NCBI GenBank assembly: GCA_024998595.1
Contig: JACOEK010000002.1
Coordinates: 496,001-560,000, forward strand
DNA: 64,000 nt
Direction: 5' to 3'
Origin: Nitrospira sp.
Lineage (GTDB): Bacteria > Nitrospirota > Nitrospiria > Nitrospirales > Nitrospiraceae
Position 1 is the stretch's first letter. Each line of letters starts with the position of its first letter. The notes beneath the pieces are model-generated. The model made no database searches. It saw only the letters and a list, made by a program, of their open reading frames with translations, and was not told the origin of the DNA. Positions 24,861 to 33,619 of the stretch are shown one piece after another. The position numbers were made by a program, and so were the translations under genes.

Positions 24861-25883
24861 TCAGATCTTGTAGTATTCGCGATACCATTCCACGAAGCGC
24901 GCGATACCGGTTTCGATCGACGTGGCCGGCTTGAAGCCCGTATCCCGCATGAGATCCGCCACATCGGCATAGGTGGCCGGCACGTCGCCGGCCTGGAGAG
25001 GCAAGAGGTTTTTTTCTGCCTTCTTGCCGAGCGTCTGTTCGAGCACCTCAATGAATCGCAGCAGTTCTACCGGCTGGTTGTTGCCGATATTGTAAAGCCG
25101 ATAGGGCGCGGAACTGCTGCCGGGATCAGGATGATCACTCGACCACTGTGCATCGACCTGCGCAGGCCGGTCGAGCGTGCGCAATACGCCTTCGGCGATG
25201 TCGTCGACGTAGGTGAAGTCACGCTGCATCTTCCCGTGGTTGAAGACGTCGATTGGCTTTCCTTCCAGAATCGCCTTGGTGAACAGAAACAGCGCCATAT
25301 CCGGACGGCCCCACGGTCCGTAGACCGTGAAAAACCGTAAGCCGGTGATCGGGAATCGATACAAGTGCGCATAACAATGCGCCATCAACTCGTTAGCCTT
25401 TTTCGTGGCGGCATAGAGGGACACCGGATGATCGACATTGTCATGCACCGAAAACGGCATCTTCGTATGGCCACCGTACACCGAACTCGTGGACGCGTAG
25501 ACCAAGTGCTCGAGCTTGTGATGCCGGCAGCCTTCCAAAATATTCAGAAACCCGTCGATATTGCTGGCGGTATAGGCATGGGGATTCACCAGCGAATATC
25601 GGACGCCCGCTTGCGCCGCCAGATGCACCACACGGCGAATGGGGTGCTGCTCGAAGAGGGCGGCCATGCCGGCCCGATCCGACACATCCACCTTTACGAA
25701 TTGGAACTGCGGGTGCGACTGCAGCCGCGCGAGGCGGGCTTCCTTCAGACGCACGTCGTAGTAATCGTTCAGGTTGTCCAGCCCCAGAACGGAATCCCCG
25801 CGATCCAGTAACCGCCTGGCCACGTGGGACCCGATAAAACCCGCGGCACCGGTGACGAGCACCAATCCCTTCACAGCCCCCAT
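24861..25883 (-). CDS. NAD-dependent UDP-sugar epimerase (UDP-glucuronate 4-epimerase-like)
   Basis: A 340-residue short-chain dehydrogenase/epimerase. NAD-binding [20 protein letters not shown] at residues 6-25, catalytic YAATK (Tyr-x-x-x-Lys, about 152-156), [17 protein letters not shown] (about 180-196) and [12 protein letters not shown] are those of UDP-glucuronate 4-epimerases, which interconvert UDP-glucuronate and UDP-galacturonate for polysaccharide synthesis. Other UDP-sugar substrates cannot be excluded. It follows the MBL hydrolase gene by 24 bp on the same strand. No other polysaccharide genes are adjacent. Confidence 0.92.
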   Translation of the reverse strand: MGAVKGLVLVTGAAGFIGSHVARRLLDRGDSVLGLDNLNDYYDVRLKEARLARLQSHPQFQFVKVDVSDRAGMAALFEQHPIRRVVHLAAQAGVRYSLVNPHAYTASNIDGFLNILEGCRHHKLEHLVYASTSSVYGGHTKMPFSVHDNVDHPVSLYAATKKANELMAHCYAHLYRFPITGLRFFTVYGPWGRPDMALFLFTKAILEGKPIDVFNHGKMQRDFTYVDDIAEGVLRTLDRPAQVDAQWSSDHPDPGSSSAPYRLYNIGNNQPVELLRFIEVLEQTLGKKAEKNLLPLQAGDVPATYADVADLMRDTGFKPATSIETGIARFVEWYREYYKI

Positions 25884-25907
25884 AGCAGTGCTTCCCTTCT
25901 GAACAAA

Positions 25908-27527
25908 TTATCTTCCACGCTTCATGAACGCCGGCTCTTTGTGATCGAGCCGATGGAGCGGCATGGGCGAGAGGGCCTCGATCGCGGACGAGATCTGGAC
26001 CGACCCGTCACCGGCAGGGCGGAACAGATCCAACGCCCGAGCGCGATGATACCGGCAATCATGTGACGACAGAAGATCTTTGAGTTTTTCCGGCGGCTCC
26101 CAATTGGCGGTGAGCAACGCGGTGCGCGCAGGATTGCGCTGACTGAACATAAACGACAGATGGTCCGGGTACCAATCGGCGCCGCCGGTCGCATAGGACA
26201 CAAAGAGCCGTGCCTGCGCGGTGGCGCATAACTCATTCAGGTAACTATTGGTGAGATACCCGTTCTCACCCACTTCGAGCCAGAGGCCGGGATGGGACAG
26301 GGGCGCATGGGCCGCATAACTGCGAATCTCTTGCAGCTGCTGCTGAGAGGCCAGTACCAGGGAGAGGGGACCATATTTCTGAACCAACTGTTGAATGATG
26401 CCCTCCTTGATCGCCGACCGCCCGTTGTTGGTCGGACCGCTATCGGCATGGACCAGCACATTCTGTCCCCGGTCGGTCACGAGATAACAATTTCTGGGCA
26501 TCTCCAGGTCGCAGGGATCTTCGCCGTAAAACGGGACCGAGACCACGGCGCCACCTTCGAAGTTCCAGGTCTCGCCGTGCGCCAGTTCGACAATCTGAGT
26601 GAATCCCAGCTCCCGGAGCAGCGGCAGGTAGTCGTAGAAGAACTTCTTGCGATTCCTCCGGCTGGGAATGACGATCGGGACATCCTTCGGCACGTGCAGC
26701 AGCGTCCGGGGATCGACGTGGTCATCATGATCATGCGTGAGAAAAATCGCCGCCGGCTTCGGGAGCAAGGACACCCAGAGGCTTGGCACGTTCGATTCCG
26801 CAAACCAAGGCAACAGCCAGGGATCGAACAGCAGGAACTGATCCCGCTGCCGATACATGAGCGCGGCATGACCGAGATGAATCGTGTCCCGATCCGCCGT
26901 ATGCCGCAGCCAGTGATTACGAATCGAGGTCTGCGGTGCGGGCGCCAGGCATTCATATTGAACAAACAGCTCCATTAATTGAGTCAGGAGCCGCTCACCG
27001 TCCCGTCCAGCCGTGGAGACGATGGTTTGAAGCGCGCCGGCCTGCTGTGTACCGTCCAACATTCCCAGCAGTTTTCCGACCAACGGCCCCATCGGGCGTT
27101 CAAACGGAACAGGTATGGCCTGGCGTTTCACCGCATTGAAGATGCGCAGACCGGTATTGACCACAGTAGCGGATTTCGTCGCGTCGAACGGATGCGACCA
27201 GTGAAACTGCCCGTCCGGCTGGCGCTTCGCTATAATGTGCTGACTCAGCTGTTGTCGAGAATTGACCAGCTCAGCATAGGCGTCTTCCAGTCGCATCCTG
27301 GTCTGCGGATCGCCGAGCGGCGCGCGGCGGGAGAACACATCGCTGATAGCCGTTTCTACACAGGCAAGAAAGAGGCTGTGGGCTTCGTGCAAACTCGCCA
27401 CCACCTCCGGAGCGACCCCGCCGATGAACGGAAACGGCCCGGGAGGCTGATTACTCTCAAGCTGCACCCAGACCCAGGGGGCCAGGCCCACATACTGATC
27501 GCGTGAAAAGGTGTTCCAGATTCCCAT
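25908..27527 (-). CDS. Metallo-beta-lactamase-fold hydrolase with large N-terminal region
   Basis: A 539-residue protein. Residues about 210-420 are an MBL fold of the UlaG-like kind: THDHDDHVDPRTLLHV (about 260-275) is the HxHxDH metal motif, with NVLVHADSGPTNNG and a preceding FDPWLLPWF. The N-terminal 200 residues are helical and unassigned; the C-terminal 120 residues contain YATGGADWYPDHLSF. The role could be hydrolysis of a phosphodiester, lactone or peptide bond. It lies between the VOC gene (22 bp) and the epimerase gene (24 bp) on the same strand, an operon of three. Confidence 0.85.
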   Translation of the reverse strand: MGIWNTFSRDQYVGLAPWVWVQLESNQPPGPFPFIGGVAPEVVASLHEAHSLFLACVETAISDVFSRRAPLGDPQTRMRLEDAYAELVNSRQQLSQHIIAKRQPDGQFHWSHPFDATKSATVVNTGLRIFNAVKRQAIPVPFERPMGPLVGKLLGMLDGTQQAGALQTIVSTAGRDGERLLTQLMELFVQYECLAPAPQTSIRNHWLRHTADRDTIHLGHAALMYRQRDQFLLFDPWLLPWFAESNVPSLWVSLLPKPAAIFLTHDHDDHVDPRTLLHVPKDVPIVIPSRRNRKKFFYDYLPLLRELGFTQIVELAHGETWNFEGGAVVSVPFYGEDPCDLEMPRNCYLVTDRGQNVLVHADSGPTNNGRSAIKEGIIQQLVQKYGPLSLVLASQQQLQEIRSYAAHAPLSHPGLWLEVGENGYLTNSYLNELCATAQARLFVSYATGGADWYPDHLSFMFSQRNPARTALLTANWEPPEKLKDLLSSHDCRYHRARALDLFRPAGDGSVQISSAIEALSPMPLHRLDHKEPAFMKRGR

Positions 27528-27549
27528 GATAGTCGGGGTACGGCGAGGC

Positions 27550-27975
27550 TTAGGGCTTCAGTTCCATGCGGCTAATGGTCGGTTCGTACAGCGCTTGAAT
27601 CACGTTGCCGTCCGGGTCGGTGAAATAGAAGGAATAGCTGCCGTCACGATGTTGTTTAGGCGGTTTGGCGATCGTGGCGCCATACTGGGCCGCGTCCTGC
27701 TGCACTTCACGAAACATCTCATCTACGTGGGCAGGACTGTCCAGAATCACGCCGAAGTGATCGAGCAACTGGCCACGCGGCGGCTGATACTGGGCCAGTT
27801 CGGCCTGGCCGATCTGGTGCAAGGCTAAGTTGTCGGACCCTGAACTGAAGTACACATTCTCCGGATCTGGCTCCCAGACCACCTTCATCGCCAGAACATG
27901 TTCGTAGAAGGCGCGCGACCGCGCCAGATTGGTCACACGTAGCGCCAGATGTCGCAAACCTCGATGGGTCGTCAC
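27550..27975 (-). CDS. VOC-family (glyoxalase/dioxygenase superfamily) protein
   Basis: A 141-residue single-domain vicinal-oxygen-chelate protein: HRGLRHLALRVTNLARSRAF, YEHVLAMKVV, HFGVILDSPAHVDEMF and FYFTDPDGNVIQALY, which includes the C-terminal Glu/Asp-type metal position. Substrate and metal cannot be set from sequence. I use the GTG at 27975 with GGAGA upstream because the domain starts right after it; a longer frame upstream would add a basic stretch without homology. It is first in the operon with the MBL and epimerase genes. Confidence 0.87.
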   Translation of the reverse strand: MTTHRGLRHLALRVTNLARSRAFYEHVLAMKVVWEPDPENVYFSSGSDNLALHQIGQAELAQYQPPRGQLLDHFGVILDSPAHVDEMFREVQQDAAQYGATIAKPPKQHRDGSYSFYFTDPDGNVIQALYEPTISRMELKP

Positions 27976-28080
27976 GCCGAAGTCTCCTCGGCCGTATAGT
28001 AGGTGGGGGCCTACTATTCCGTCAATCCTGATTCTCCGGTATCGGCCAACCTGACGCGCATATTCTCTGCACAAGCCGTG

Positions 28081-28108
28081 TTTGAATTTCGTGCCGCTGT
28101 GGTACGAT
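28081..28108 (+). promoter_or_regulatory. Probable promoter for the SUMF1-type gene
   Basis: TTTGAA (28081-28086), a 16-bp spacer and TACGAT (28103-28108). The start would fall about 35 nt before ATG 28149, leaving room for AAGGAG. Only moderate match. Confidence 0.55.
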
Positions 28109-28148
28109 CGCCTATCGACTTTTTCGAACCAACAAGGAGTGTGGAGTT

Positions 28149-28985
28149 ATGGTGGCACGATCCGTCCTCGCAATAGTGGTGGCGCTCATCGGACTGCATG
28201 TGAGTTCATACGCATTCGCAGCGGACCAGGCGGCCCTTCCCAAAGAGATCACCGGAAAAGACGGGGCGCCGTTGATCCTGATTCCATCGGGCTCATACCC
28301 GATGGGCGTACCCACCGGAGACCGTGATGGCGGACGCGACGAATATCCCCGCCATGTGATCGAAATCACCGACTTCTATATTGATAAATTCGAAGTGACG
28401 AATGGACGCTACCTCGAATTCGTCAAGGCCACCAACCATCGTGTTCCGCAAAATCCCAAGAACCCCACTCGTAACCTCTGGGAAGGCATCGGCATTCCGG
28501 CATCGCTGGCCGACCGCCCGGTGATCAACGTCGATTGGTCCGATGCCGAGGCCTACTGCAAGTGGGCCGGCAGGCGGTTGCCACGGGAAGCCGAATGGGA
28601 GAAGGCCGCCAAAGGCAACAATGATTGGCGTTTTCCCTGGGGCAACGTAGAGCCGACCAACGGGCATCTCAATTTCAACCAAAAGTGGATTGGCGAAAAG
28701 ACGTTGATGCCGGTGGGCAGTTATGAAAAGGGCAAAAGTCCCTATGGCGTGTATGACATGGCGGGGAACGTCTGGGAGTGGGTCAACGACTGGTACGATG
28801 CGAAGTACTACGAAAAGAGTCCCGCGAAGAATCCCCCGGGGCCGAAAACCGGTACCAAACGCGTGATTCGAGGAGCCGGCTGGCAAAACGAGACTCCGAC
28901 GGTCCGTATCTTCACCCGGGTGGATAGCGACCCCACGATGCGAAATGAATCAACCGGGTTTCGATGCGCCGCGGACGTCAAGTAG
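28149..28985 (+). CDS. Exported SUMF1/FGE-fold protein lacking the active-site cysteines
   Basis: A 278-residue protein with signal peptide (cleavage about AFA/ADQ). The fold matches the formylglycine-generating enzyme superfamily: LILIPSGSYPMGVP, PRHVIEITDFYIDKFEVTNG, RPVINVDWSDAEAYCKWAGR, LPREAEWEKAAKG, YDMAGNVWEWVNDWY and the C-terminal ESTGFRCAADV. True FGE has two active-site Cys shortly after the R-G-G-S-W block; here it is RGAGWQNETPTVR, without Cys. It is therefore not expected to make formylglycine and may be an NirV-like binding or maturation protein. It is followed after 39 bp by a HemD-like gene. Confidence 0.9.
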   Translation: MVARSVLAIVVALIGLHVSSYAFAADQAALPKEITGKDGAPLILIPSGSYPMGVPTGDRDGGRDEYPRHVIEITDFYIDKFEVTNGRYLEFVKATNHRVPQNPKNPTRNLWEGIGIPASLADRPVINVDWSDAEAYCKWAGRRLPREAEWEKAAKGNNDWRFPWGNVEPTNGHLNFNQKWIGEKTLMPVGSYEKGKSPYGVYDMAGNVWEWVNDWYDAKYYEKSPAKNPPGPKTGTKRVIRGAGWQNETPTVRIFTRVDSDPTMRNESTGFRCAADVK

Positions 28986-29024
28986 CGAAACTGGCCGGGA
29001 GTCAGTGACGAGGCATGGAGGGGT

Positions 29025-29867
29025 ATGGCCACGGCAGGGTTTGACGGGCTGACGGTCGCCGCATTTGAGTCGCGTATGGCAGTAGAAATGACGCGGCTGA
29101 TCGAGCGCCACGGCGGCAAACCGCTCGTGGCGCCGGCGTTGCGGGAAATCCCACTGGAGGACAATTCGGCAGCGTTACAATTCGGTGAGCGGCTGATGCG
29201 CGAAGGGCTCGATGTACTCGTGCTGATGACCGGCGCCGGCACCACCGCCCTGTTTGAGGTGCTCCAGAGTCGCTACTCCAAAAGCGACCTCGCCGCAGCG
29301 TTGAAACACACCGTCCTGATCGCACGTGGCCCCAAACCCGTGGCCGCCCTCAAGGCGCTGGGGTTCCCACCGACCTTCACCGTCCCTGAGCCCAATACCT
29401 GGGTGGATGTCGTCTCCACCTTGGACGCCCATCGACCGGTCCAAGGCTTGCGCGTCGCGGTACAGGAATACGGGTTACCAAACCGCGACCTCTTGGAGGC
29501 CTTGAGCCAGCGTGGCGCGCAGGTCACTCCTGTGCCCGTCTATCGCTGGGCGCTTCCGGAAAACACGGCTCCACTCAAACACGTCATCAGCCGGATTCTG
29601 GCCGGGCAGGTGCAGGTCATGCTGGTGACCAACGCTGCCCAGATCGATCATGTGGTGCAGGTGACAGAACAGGAAGGACAGACCGTGCCGTTCAAAGAAG
29701 CCTGCAAGAAGCTGGTCGTCGCCTCCATCGGCCCCACAGCCAGCGAACGAATTCGCAGCCACGGCTTACCCGTGGATTTCGAACCTTCCCACGGAAAGAT
29801 GGGGATTCTCGCGAAGGAGACGAGCGAGCAGGCTCATCGTCTCCTGAAGACGAAGTACCGATCCTAA
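29025..29867 (+). CDS. hemD: Uroporphyrinogen-III synthase (HemD)-family protein
   Basis: A 280-residue cytoplasmic protein of HemD type: two alternating alpha/beta domains, with VLVLMTGAGTTALFEVL, VLIARGPKPVAALKALG, QVMLVTNAAQIDHVVQV and VVASIGPTASERIRSHG (domain joints). Members cyclise hydroxymethylbilane to uroporphyrinogen III. HemD sequences vary widely, so the reaction is inferred. No hemC or hemB is nearby; instead it sits between two SUMF1-type genes (same strand as the first, convergent with the second). It could be the only HemD or a paralog. ATG 29025 has GGAGGGG close upstream. Confidence 0.8.
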   Translation: MATAGFDGLTVAAFESRMAVEMTRLIERHGGKPLVAPALREIPLEDNSAALQFGERLMREGLDVLVLMTGAGTTALFEVLQSRYSKSDLAAALKHTVLIARGPKPVAALKALGFPPTFTVPEPNTWVDVVSTLDAHRPVQGLRVAVQEYGLPNRDLLEALSQRGAQVTPVPVYRWALPENTAPLKHVISRILAGQVQVMLVTNAAQIDHVVQVTEQEGQTVPFKEACKKLVVASIGPTASERIRSHGLPVDFEPSHGKMGILAKETSEQAHRLLKTKYRS

Positions 29868-29922
29868 ACGCCACACGGCCACCGACCAGGCATCATTCTG
29901 ACACCTCAAGAACCCTCCGCCG

Positions 29923-30852
29923 CTATTTCGCTTCAGCCTGAGGCGTGCCCGCCCCTTCGTTCGCATCCCGCGCACAGCGGAAGCCCATCCAGTTCATTTT
30001 GGTGTTGGGGTCCGTCCCGTTGCGCTGCGCGACACGCACGCTGGGAGTACTGTCGATCCAACCGCCGCCTCGAAAGCTGCGCTGGCTGCCCGTCTCCGGG
30101 CCTTTTGGATTCTTGTCCGGTCCGGTGGTGTAGTATTTCGGGTCATACCAGTCGGCAACCCATTCCGCCACATTCCCGGCCATCTGAAACACACCGTAGG
30201 GGCTGATGGCGTTGTCGTACTTATCGACCGAGATAATGGGCGGATAGAGTAACAACCGTTCCGGACGATCTCGCACCGGTCCGGACAGTCCGGTCCGGCC
30301 GAAGTTCGCCCGTGAGAGTCCCGCCATTTGATTGCCCCAGGGATAGATGCGGCCATCCTCACCGCGGGCCGCCTTTTCCCATTCCGCTTCGGTAGGCAAT
30401 CGTTTCCCCACCCACTTGCAGTAGGCCTCTGCGTCGAACCAGGAGACGTGCATCACCGGATGGCTGACCATGGTCTCCTGGAAATTCCCGCCATCGTACT
30501 GCCAATCGATCAGCGGGCCAAGATTATGGGCCAGCACGTATTTGAGAAATTGCACGGTCGTCACTTCATATTTATCGATGTCATATGCATCCACATACAC
30601 TTTGCGTTGCGGGAATTCGGCGAGATAGGAGTTTTTATCGACCTTCCGGTCGCTGCCCATAAGAAACTCGCCGGCCGGAATACGAATCATCTCATCGTGC
30701 GCCGGCAATTTCGTCCGTTCGGCGGCCAGCTTTTTACCTTCTGGAGTCCACTCCCTGACGACATCGGCGACATCCAACGCATAGAGGGATCCACTCATCC
30801 CGACCAGTGCCGCACAGAGTACCCACCTCACCAGGCTTTGTTTATGCGCCAT
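29923..30852 (-). CDS. Exported SUMF1/FGE-fold protein, second paralog
   Basis: A 309-residue protein with signal peptide (ALVGMSGSLYALD). It has the same block order as the gene at 28149: MIRIPAGEFLMGSDRK, RKVYVDAYDIDKYEVT, HPVMHVSWFDAEAYCKW, LPTEAEWEKAARG, QMAGNVAEWVADWYD, RGGGWIDSTPSVRVAQR and WMGFRCARD. The catalytic Cys are absent here too. It is longer at the N-terminus by a short helical segment. AAGGAG precedes ATG 30852. The stop-to-start gap to the upstream outer-membrane-type gene is 26 bp, so the two are likely co-expressed. Confidence 0.9.
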   Translation of the reverse strand: MAHKQSLVRWVLCAALVGMSGSLYALDVADVVREWTPEGKKLAAERTKLPAHDEMIRIPAGEFLMGSDRKVDKNSYLAEFPQRKVYVDAYDIDKYEVTTVQFLKYVLAHNLGPLIDWQYDGGNFQETMVSHPVMHVSWFDAEAYCKWVGKRLPTEAEWEKAARGEDGRIYPWGNQMAGLSRANFGRTGLSGPVRDRPERLLLYPPIISVDKYDNAISPYGVFQMAGNVAEWVADWYDPKYYTTGPDKNPKGPETGSQRSFRGGGWIDSTPSVRVAQRNGTDPNTKMNWMGFRCARDANEGAGTPQAEAK

Positions 30853-30878
30853 GACACTCCTTGTCTCTATTGATCATC

Positions 30879-31478
30879 CTACATCGGCTGGTGATTCGGC
30901 TCCGCAGCAGCCGGCTGGTGATCAAATTCTTCCAATGGTTCGAAATTGAGCGGCAACTGAAACAAATAATCGATCAACGGCCTCAATTTGACATGCTGAT
31001 ACTCGACGATCCAACTCCCGTCTTTCTTGGCGAGCTTCATGGGAAAGTGAATATCGGTGGCGAGCCACTGATAATACACCTCCGTCCGCTCACCGTCCTT
31101 GACCGTGACTTCATAGAGCGTCGTCGGGTGCCCCTCGCGCGTTTCCGTTCCGATTTCTTCACGCGAAACCTCGCCCTCCAAGTGCTCCGATACTTTGAGG
31201 TCCTGCTCGGCCTTATAGGGCACCGTCTTGAAGTGCTTCATGCGCGACAACAGCAGCCAGACGACCTGCTTATCTTTACGCACGATACTGATGTTGACGG
31301 GCCCCATCGTGTGGTGCTCGATCCGCCACATATTGTCGCGATAGTAGATATTGGATTTCTGCGTCCGGCCATTGATCTTCGTCACCTGATCGGCAGTAAA
31401 CTCCAACGCCTCGGCGTCCATGATGCCGACCGTGCACATCAGCGCCAGTGCCGCCCCTGTCAGTTTCCAAGACCACAT
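30879..31478 (-). CDS. Exported DUF4412/LolA-like lipid-binding-type protein
   Basis: A 199-residue protein with signal peptide (MCTVGIMDAEALEF). The mature region (FTADQVTKING, NIYYRDNMWRIEHH, IVRKDKQVVWLL, VPYKAEQDLKV, LATDIHFPMKLAKKDGSW) looks like the beta-sheet, wrap-around fold of DUF4412/outer-membrane-lipoprotein-sorting-like proteins. A role in holding a hydrophobic ligand in the periplasm is an inference. ATG 31478 is chosen over a longer frame because the signal peptide starts there. It is followed by the SUMF1-type gene. Confidence 0.75.
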   Translation of the reverse strand: MWSWKLTGAALALMCTVGIMDAEALEFTADQVTKINGRTQKSNIYYRDNMWRIEHHTMGPVNISIVRKDKQVVWLLLSRMKHFKTVPYKAEQDLKVSEHLEGEVSREEIGTETREGHPTTLYEVTVKDGERTEVYYQWLATDIHFPMKLAKKDGSWIVEYQHVKLRPLIDYLFQLPLNFEPLEEFDHQPAAAEPNHQPM

Positions 31479-31828
31479 GCGGCGTATCCTACCGATGACC
31501 GGTCCGGTTTTTCCAGCCCACCTGCTCCCCATGACGATGCTCCTGCTCTAGGCATCCGAACGAACCTGCTCCACCTTGCGGCGTCACTCGAATCGCTCCC
31601 TCACGCACCGTCTCATTCACCGGCTTGAAGCCGGCGCAACTCTCGCCCGGAACGGGGAAGGTCGTTCAGGCCTCTTCCCTGTCCCTGAGTCAGTAGTCGT
31701 GTCGAATGAAATCGGCGCCACGTGGCAGGGCAGCCTGCACCTCATGTTCGGAGATGCCTCGCTGCTGCATCACCCTGCCCGGTCGCTACCGGGCAGGTGT
31801 GCGATCCCTGAGAGAGGGAGTATTCACG
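31479..31828. other. Intergenic region, no gene seen
   Basis: 350 bp between the DUF4412-like gene and yceI. I see no coding frame with a plausible start. It holds a small hairpin (CCGGCTTGAAGCCGG, about 31619-31633) and a strong hairpin at 31774-31797, listed separately. Confidence 0.6.
31774..31797 (-). terminator. Hairpin, candidate terminator after yceI
   Basis: Perfect 10-bp stem CCTGCCCGGT / ACCGGGCAGG with a 4-nt loop, 32 bp after the yceI stop. No T run follows on either strand, so it may be a weak or Rho-dependent terminator or an mRNA-stabilising hairpin. Confidence 0.5.
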
Positions 31829-32440
31829 TTACGATTTCGCTTTTATGCACTCGATGTCCAGCTTGATGAACACGTCGTCTCCGACGACCAGACCGCCGCT
31901 ATCGAGGGCCTTGTTCCATACCATGCCGAAATCTTTCCTGTTCAGTTTGCCTTCCGCTGTAAACCCCGCGCGGGTATTCCCCCAGGGATCCTTGGTCACT
32001 CCGTTGAATGTCCCCGTGAGCGTAATTTCTTTCGTCACACCGTGGAGTGTCAGATCACCGACTGCGGTGTAGCCATCGCCGGATTTCTGGTAACTCTTCA
32101 TTTTGTACGTAATCGTGGGATATTTCTCCACGTCGAAGAAGTCCGCATTCCGCAGATGTGCGTCGCGCTTTTCGTGGTTGGTCGTCACCGAGGCGGTCTT
32201 GATCGTCGTTTCAATCGTTTTGACCGTTCCGGCATCGGGATCCATTTCGATGAAGCCGGTGTAATCCTTAAAGTGACCGGTTGTCTTGGACACCACCATG
32301 TGGGCAACCTTGAACTCCACGATTGAGTGGTCGAGATCGACGTCATACCGCGCCGTTTCTGCTTGCGCGAAGGTTGCGCTCAGCAACATCCCCGCCCCGA
32401 GAGACCACATGGCTACCGCACGACCGGTCCACTTCGTCAT
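31829..32440 (-). CDS. YceI-family periplasmic protein
   Basis: A 203-residue protein with a signal peptide ending AQAETARY. The mature part has the lipocalin-like pattern of YceI: YDVDLDHSIVEFKVAHMVVS, DYTGFIEMDPD, RDAHLRNADFFDVEKYPTITY and LTLHGVTKEITL. YceI proteins bind isoprenoid-type lipids or are induced by stress. It begins 2 bp after the TonB-like gene's stop, with AAAGGAG inside that gene's end, so the two are translationally coupled. A hairpin lies 32 bp downstream. Confidence 0.95.
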   Translation of the reverse strand: MTKWTGRAVAMWSLGAGMLLSATFAQAETARYDVDLDHSIVEFKVAHMVVSKTTGHFKDYTGFIEMDPDAGTVKTIETTIKTASVTTNHEKRDAHLRNADFFDVEKYPTITYKMKSYQKSGDGYTAVGDLTLHGVTKEITLTGTFNGVTKDPWGNTRAGFTAEGKLNRKDFGMVWNKALDSGGLVVGDDVFIKLDIECIKAKS

Positions 32441-32442
32441 AG

Positions 32443-33468
32443 TTACTCCTTTGTAGAACCGCTTGCCGCGGCTCCTTCTTTGGGTGTTGGCGCCGGGGGC
32501 GGAGCAGATTTGGACGGCTTCTTCTCAACCGTCATCTGCACATCGCGCGTGGCGACTTTCGCCCCCGTTCGCATGCGCACATGCACGTCGACCACATCAC
32601 TACCGAGATCAGGCGGAATCGGAGGAAAGGGCTGGGCATGAATGATCGTTTGAAGCCCGGCATCGTTCACGTCTCGCGCTCCCGAACTTTTTTCCAATTG
32701 AATCACCTGAGCAATGCCGCTCGCATACATTTTAAACTGCACACGAACCGTTTCGCTGCTGGGGGCGCGGCGAATGGAGCGGATTTGCCGGCTCCAATTC
32801 CGGCTGATCAGATCACTCACTTGTTTCCAATAGGCTTTGGATTCACCGGGCGGAGGCAGAGGTAGCAGATCTTCCTCCGCTATCGTCGCATTCACGGCCA
32901 TGACTTGCTCTGTGGCCTTTTGCACGGCGGCAGCATCAGCCTCCGGACTTTCGGCCACCGGCCCCGGCTGGACGTCAGCGTCGGAATCAGGGGGGGGCGG
33001 TTCACCGAGTGTCACGTAAACATCACGCCTCAAAAACTCTTCCAGCCCGGTGATCTTCGCGCGCGCGAACGACACCCGGACTCGCACAGCCTTCGGATGC
33101 ACCGTCGTGCGGCTCTTCAGCGTTGAATTGGGCTCGAGAATGACGGTGCCCTGGTACACCGCAGCCGTCGGTTCTTCGCTCAGGGACACCGTCTGGCTTT
33201 GAAATCCGTTGGACTCGATCATGGCCATGACGGATTCCGTTCCGGACGGCACACCACCCAGCGTGATGCTCAGCACCACGTCTTTGCCTGCCTGCACTGA
33301 CCCGTCCGGTTCGGTACTGACCAGATCAAATTGAGCCCAGCGTTTCGGCGCTGCCGGGGGCTGATTGGTGGTCGGTCCGGCCAGGGCCGGGAAGGGCAGG
33401 CTCACGCCAAGCATCACTCCCAGTCCAAGCATGAGACCCGCGCACGTGGAGCGTAACTGGTACTGCAT
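32443..33468 (-). CDS. Exported protein with TonB-C-like domain
   Basis: A 341-residue protein: signal peptide (LMLGLGVMLGVSLPFPALA), then a beta-rich region (about 45-150) that resembles a ligand-binding sandwich, a linker rich in Pro/Asp, and a C-terminal TonB-like domain (about 230-300: YWKQVSDLISRNWSRQIR, VQFKMYASGIAQVIQLEKSS, AGLQTIIHAQPFPPIP). Unlike TonB, there is no N-terminal membrane anchor beyond the signal peptide. It may bind a periplasmic partner instead of driving a receptor. Coupled to yceI. ATG 33468 is opposite tdh. Confidence 0.78.
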   Translation of the reverse strand: MQYQLRSTCAGLMLGLGVMLGVSLPFPALAGPTTNQPPAAPKRWAQFDLVSTEPDGSVQAGKDVVLSITLGGVPSGTESVMAMIESNGFQSQTVSLSEEPTAAVYQGTVILEPNSTLKSRTTVHPKAVRVRVSFARAKITGLEEFLRRDVYVTLGEPPPPDSDADVQPGPVAESPEADAAAVQKATEQVMAVNATIAEEDLLPLPPPGESKAYWKQVSDLISRNWSRQIRSIRRAPSSETVRVQFKMYASGIAQVIQLEKSSGARDVNDAGLQTIIHAQPFPPIPPDLGSDVVDVHVRMRTGAKVATRDVQMTVEKKPSKSAPPPAPTPKEGAAASGSTKE

Positions 33469-33607
33469 GCTCGCATCCTACCCAGGCGCCCTACCCAGTT
33501 CAACCCGTTTTTTGGGCGCTCTCGAACAGACACTCATCCGGGACGACGCCTGGCGAGGCGCATCGCGGGAAGTTTCTGCTTCGGCTAGGCATTTCTGACG
33601 GTCTTGT

Positions 33608-33613
33608 TATAAT
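33608..33613 (+). promoter_or_regulatory. -10 box immediately before tdh
   Basis: A perfect TATAAT with only 6 nt to the ATG of tdh (33620). Transcription would begin at about the A of the start codon. The -35 region (about 33585-33590) does not match consensus, so an activator may be needed. Confidence 0.6.
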
Positions 33614-33619
33614 GAGCCC

